A stretch of DNA of 5,227 nucleotides from JAATFY01 sp049276515. Its GTDB lineage: Bacteria > Pseudomonadota > Alphaproteobacteria > UBA9219. How positions within the stretch are numbered: position 1 is the stretch's first letter; every line of letters begins with the position of its first letter. Shown here in pieces: positions 4,928 through 5,227 of this stretch. The notes beneath the pieces are model-generated. The model was not told the origin of the DNA, searched no databases, and saw nothing but the letters and a program-made list of their open reading frames with translations. The stretch is taken from assembly GCA_049276515.1 (NCBI GenBank), contig JBASWO010000088.1:1-5227 (forward strand), read 5' to 3'. A program made the translations under genes and the position numbers.

Positions 4928-5227
4928 TACGGATAAAGCCTTTCCTGAATCCAATCTTCCTTATCGCTATAACGACGATAAACAATGCGGTCGTGTAAAC
5001 GGTAAGGACGTTCCTGCCAAAATTCTATCAGGAGTGGCGTAATGCGATAACCACCCCAATGCGGTGGTCGAGGAATTGGCTTGCCTTCATACTGCGCTTC
5101 TAACGCAGCAGCCTTTTGCTCCAAAGCCTTGCGGTCTTTTAAAATATGAGATTGATCAGAAGCCCAGGCACCAATCTGGCTGCCACGAGGTCGCGAGGCG
5201 TGATACGTGTCAGACTCTTCTGAGCTC
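4927..5227 (-). CDS. pdxH: Pyridoxamine 5'-phosphate oxidase, C-terminal 99 residues (partial)
   Basis: PdxH oxidises pyridoxine or pyridoxamine 5'-phosphate to pyridoxal 5'-phosphate with FMN and O2, in the cytoplasm, as the last step of B6 salvage and of DXP-dependent synthesis. The frame runs open to the right edge, so the start is missing; about half of a usual 200-220-residue enzyme is present. Visible family marks are ASRPRGSQIGAWAS followed by QS near the fragment start, PRPPHWGGYRITP, IEFWQ, and RLHDR, whose Arg and His match the E. coli R197/H199 substrate-binding pair. The end, ERLYP, is the normal PdxH terminus. An internal TTG at 5124 is not the start, because conserved PdxH sequence continues upstream of it in frame. 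The stop codon overlaps the fieF ATG by one base, suggesting a pdxH-fieF transcription unit. Confidence 0.95.
   Translation of the reverse strand, partial: SSEESDTYHASRPRGSQIGAWASDQSHILKDRKALEQKAAALEAQYEGKPIPRPPHWGGYRITPLLIEFWQERPYRLHDRIVYRRYSDKEDWIQERLYP
4939..4946 (-). promoter_or_regulatory. Ribosome binding site for fieF inside the pdxH end
   Basis: The minus strand reads AGGAAAGG, 11 bases before the ATG at 4927 and within the last codons of pdxH. It lies too close to the alternative TTG at 4954 (inside that reading frame) to serve it, which supports the ATG. With the TAATG overlap it points to re-initiation by ribosomes finishing pdxH. Confidence 0.5.

Noticed and set aside
4928..4954. 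TTG start at 4954 for the fieF-like gene
   Set aside because: It would add nine residues inside pdxH. The ATG at 4927 overlaps the pdxH stop, has a ribosome site, and gives the family's usual length.
1..5227. Restriction-site-like ends (CAGCTG at the left, GAGCTC at the right)
   Set aside because: Six-base sites are frequent and nothing biological follows; they may be chance or reflect how the window was cut.

Overview
The window looks like chromosomal DNA from a Gram-negative proteobacterium, most probably an alphaproteobacterium of moderate to low GC. The evidence is the combination of a PdxH C-terminus with RLHDR and a terminal RLYP, a FieF-type cation pump, a small DUF983 zinc-finger membrane protein and an RcnB-like periplasmic protein. 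Three of the six proteins carry clear Sec signal peptides. The exact lineage cannot be settled from the sequence alone.

Layout. Positions 1-323 contain no protein gene. They begin inside what reads as the 5' half of a tRNA-Arg(CCU): D-arm, 5' anticodon stem and a CCT anticodon loop. The tRNA similarity stops right after the anticodon loop. The AT-rich DNA that follows is crowded with inverted repeats and a 13-bp tandem repeat containing GGGGTAACA. This resembles the edge, or decayed edge, of an element inserted at a tRNA, but no integrase is present. Next come a plus-strand RcnB-like gene (324-791), then two minus-strand genes for exported, cysteine-containing proteins: a 350-residue protein of unknown function (801-1853) and a 509-residue low-complexity, cysteine- and proline-rich mosaic protein (1927-3456). 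This left part looks accessory.

The right part looks like conserved chromosome. A plus-strand DUF983 gene (3646-4026) converges on, and overlaps by 14 bp, a minus-strand fieF-like gene (4013-4927). The fieF-like start codon overlaps the stop codon of pdxH (4927 to beyond the right edge) in a TAATG arrangement, so pdxH and fieF are probably one translationally coupled unit.

How the genes relate. FieF exports Fe2+/Zn2+-type cations across the inner membrane, and the RcnB-like protein belongs to a periplasmic family tied to Ni/Co balance in E. coli. They are over 3 kb apart and nothing shows co-regulation, so a shared metal role is only a possibility. The two large exported proteins are co-directional, 73 bp apart, and could be expressed together. 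No defence system, CRISPR array, transposase or obvious new enzymatic system is visible. The most unusual items are the broken tRNA with its repeat-dense flank and the 509-residue mosaic exported protein.
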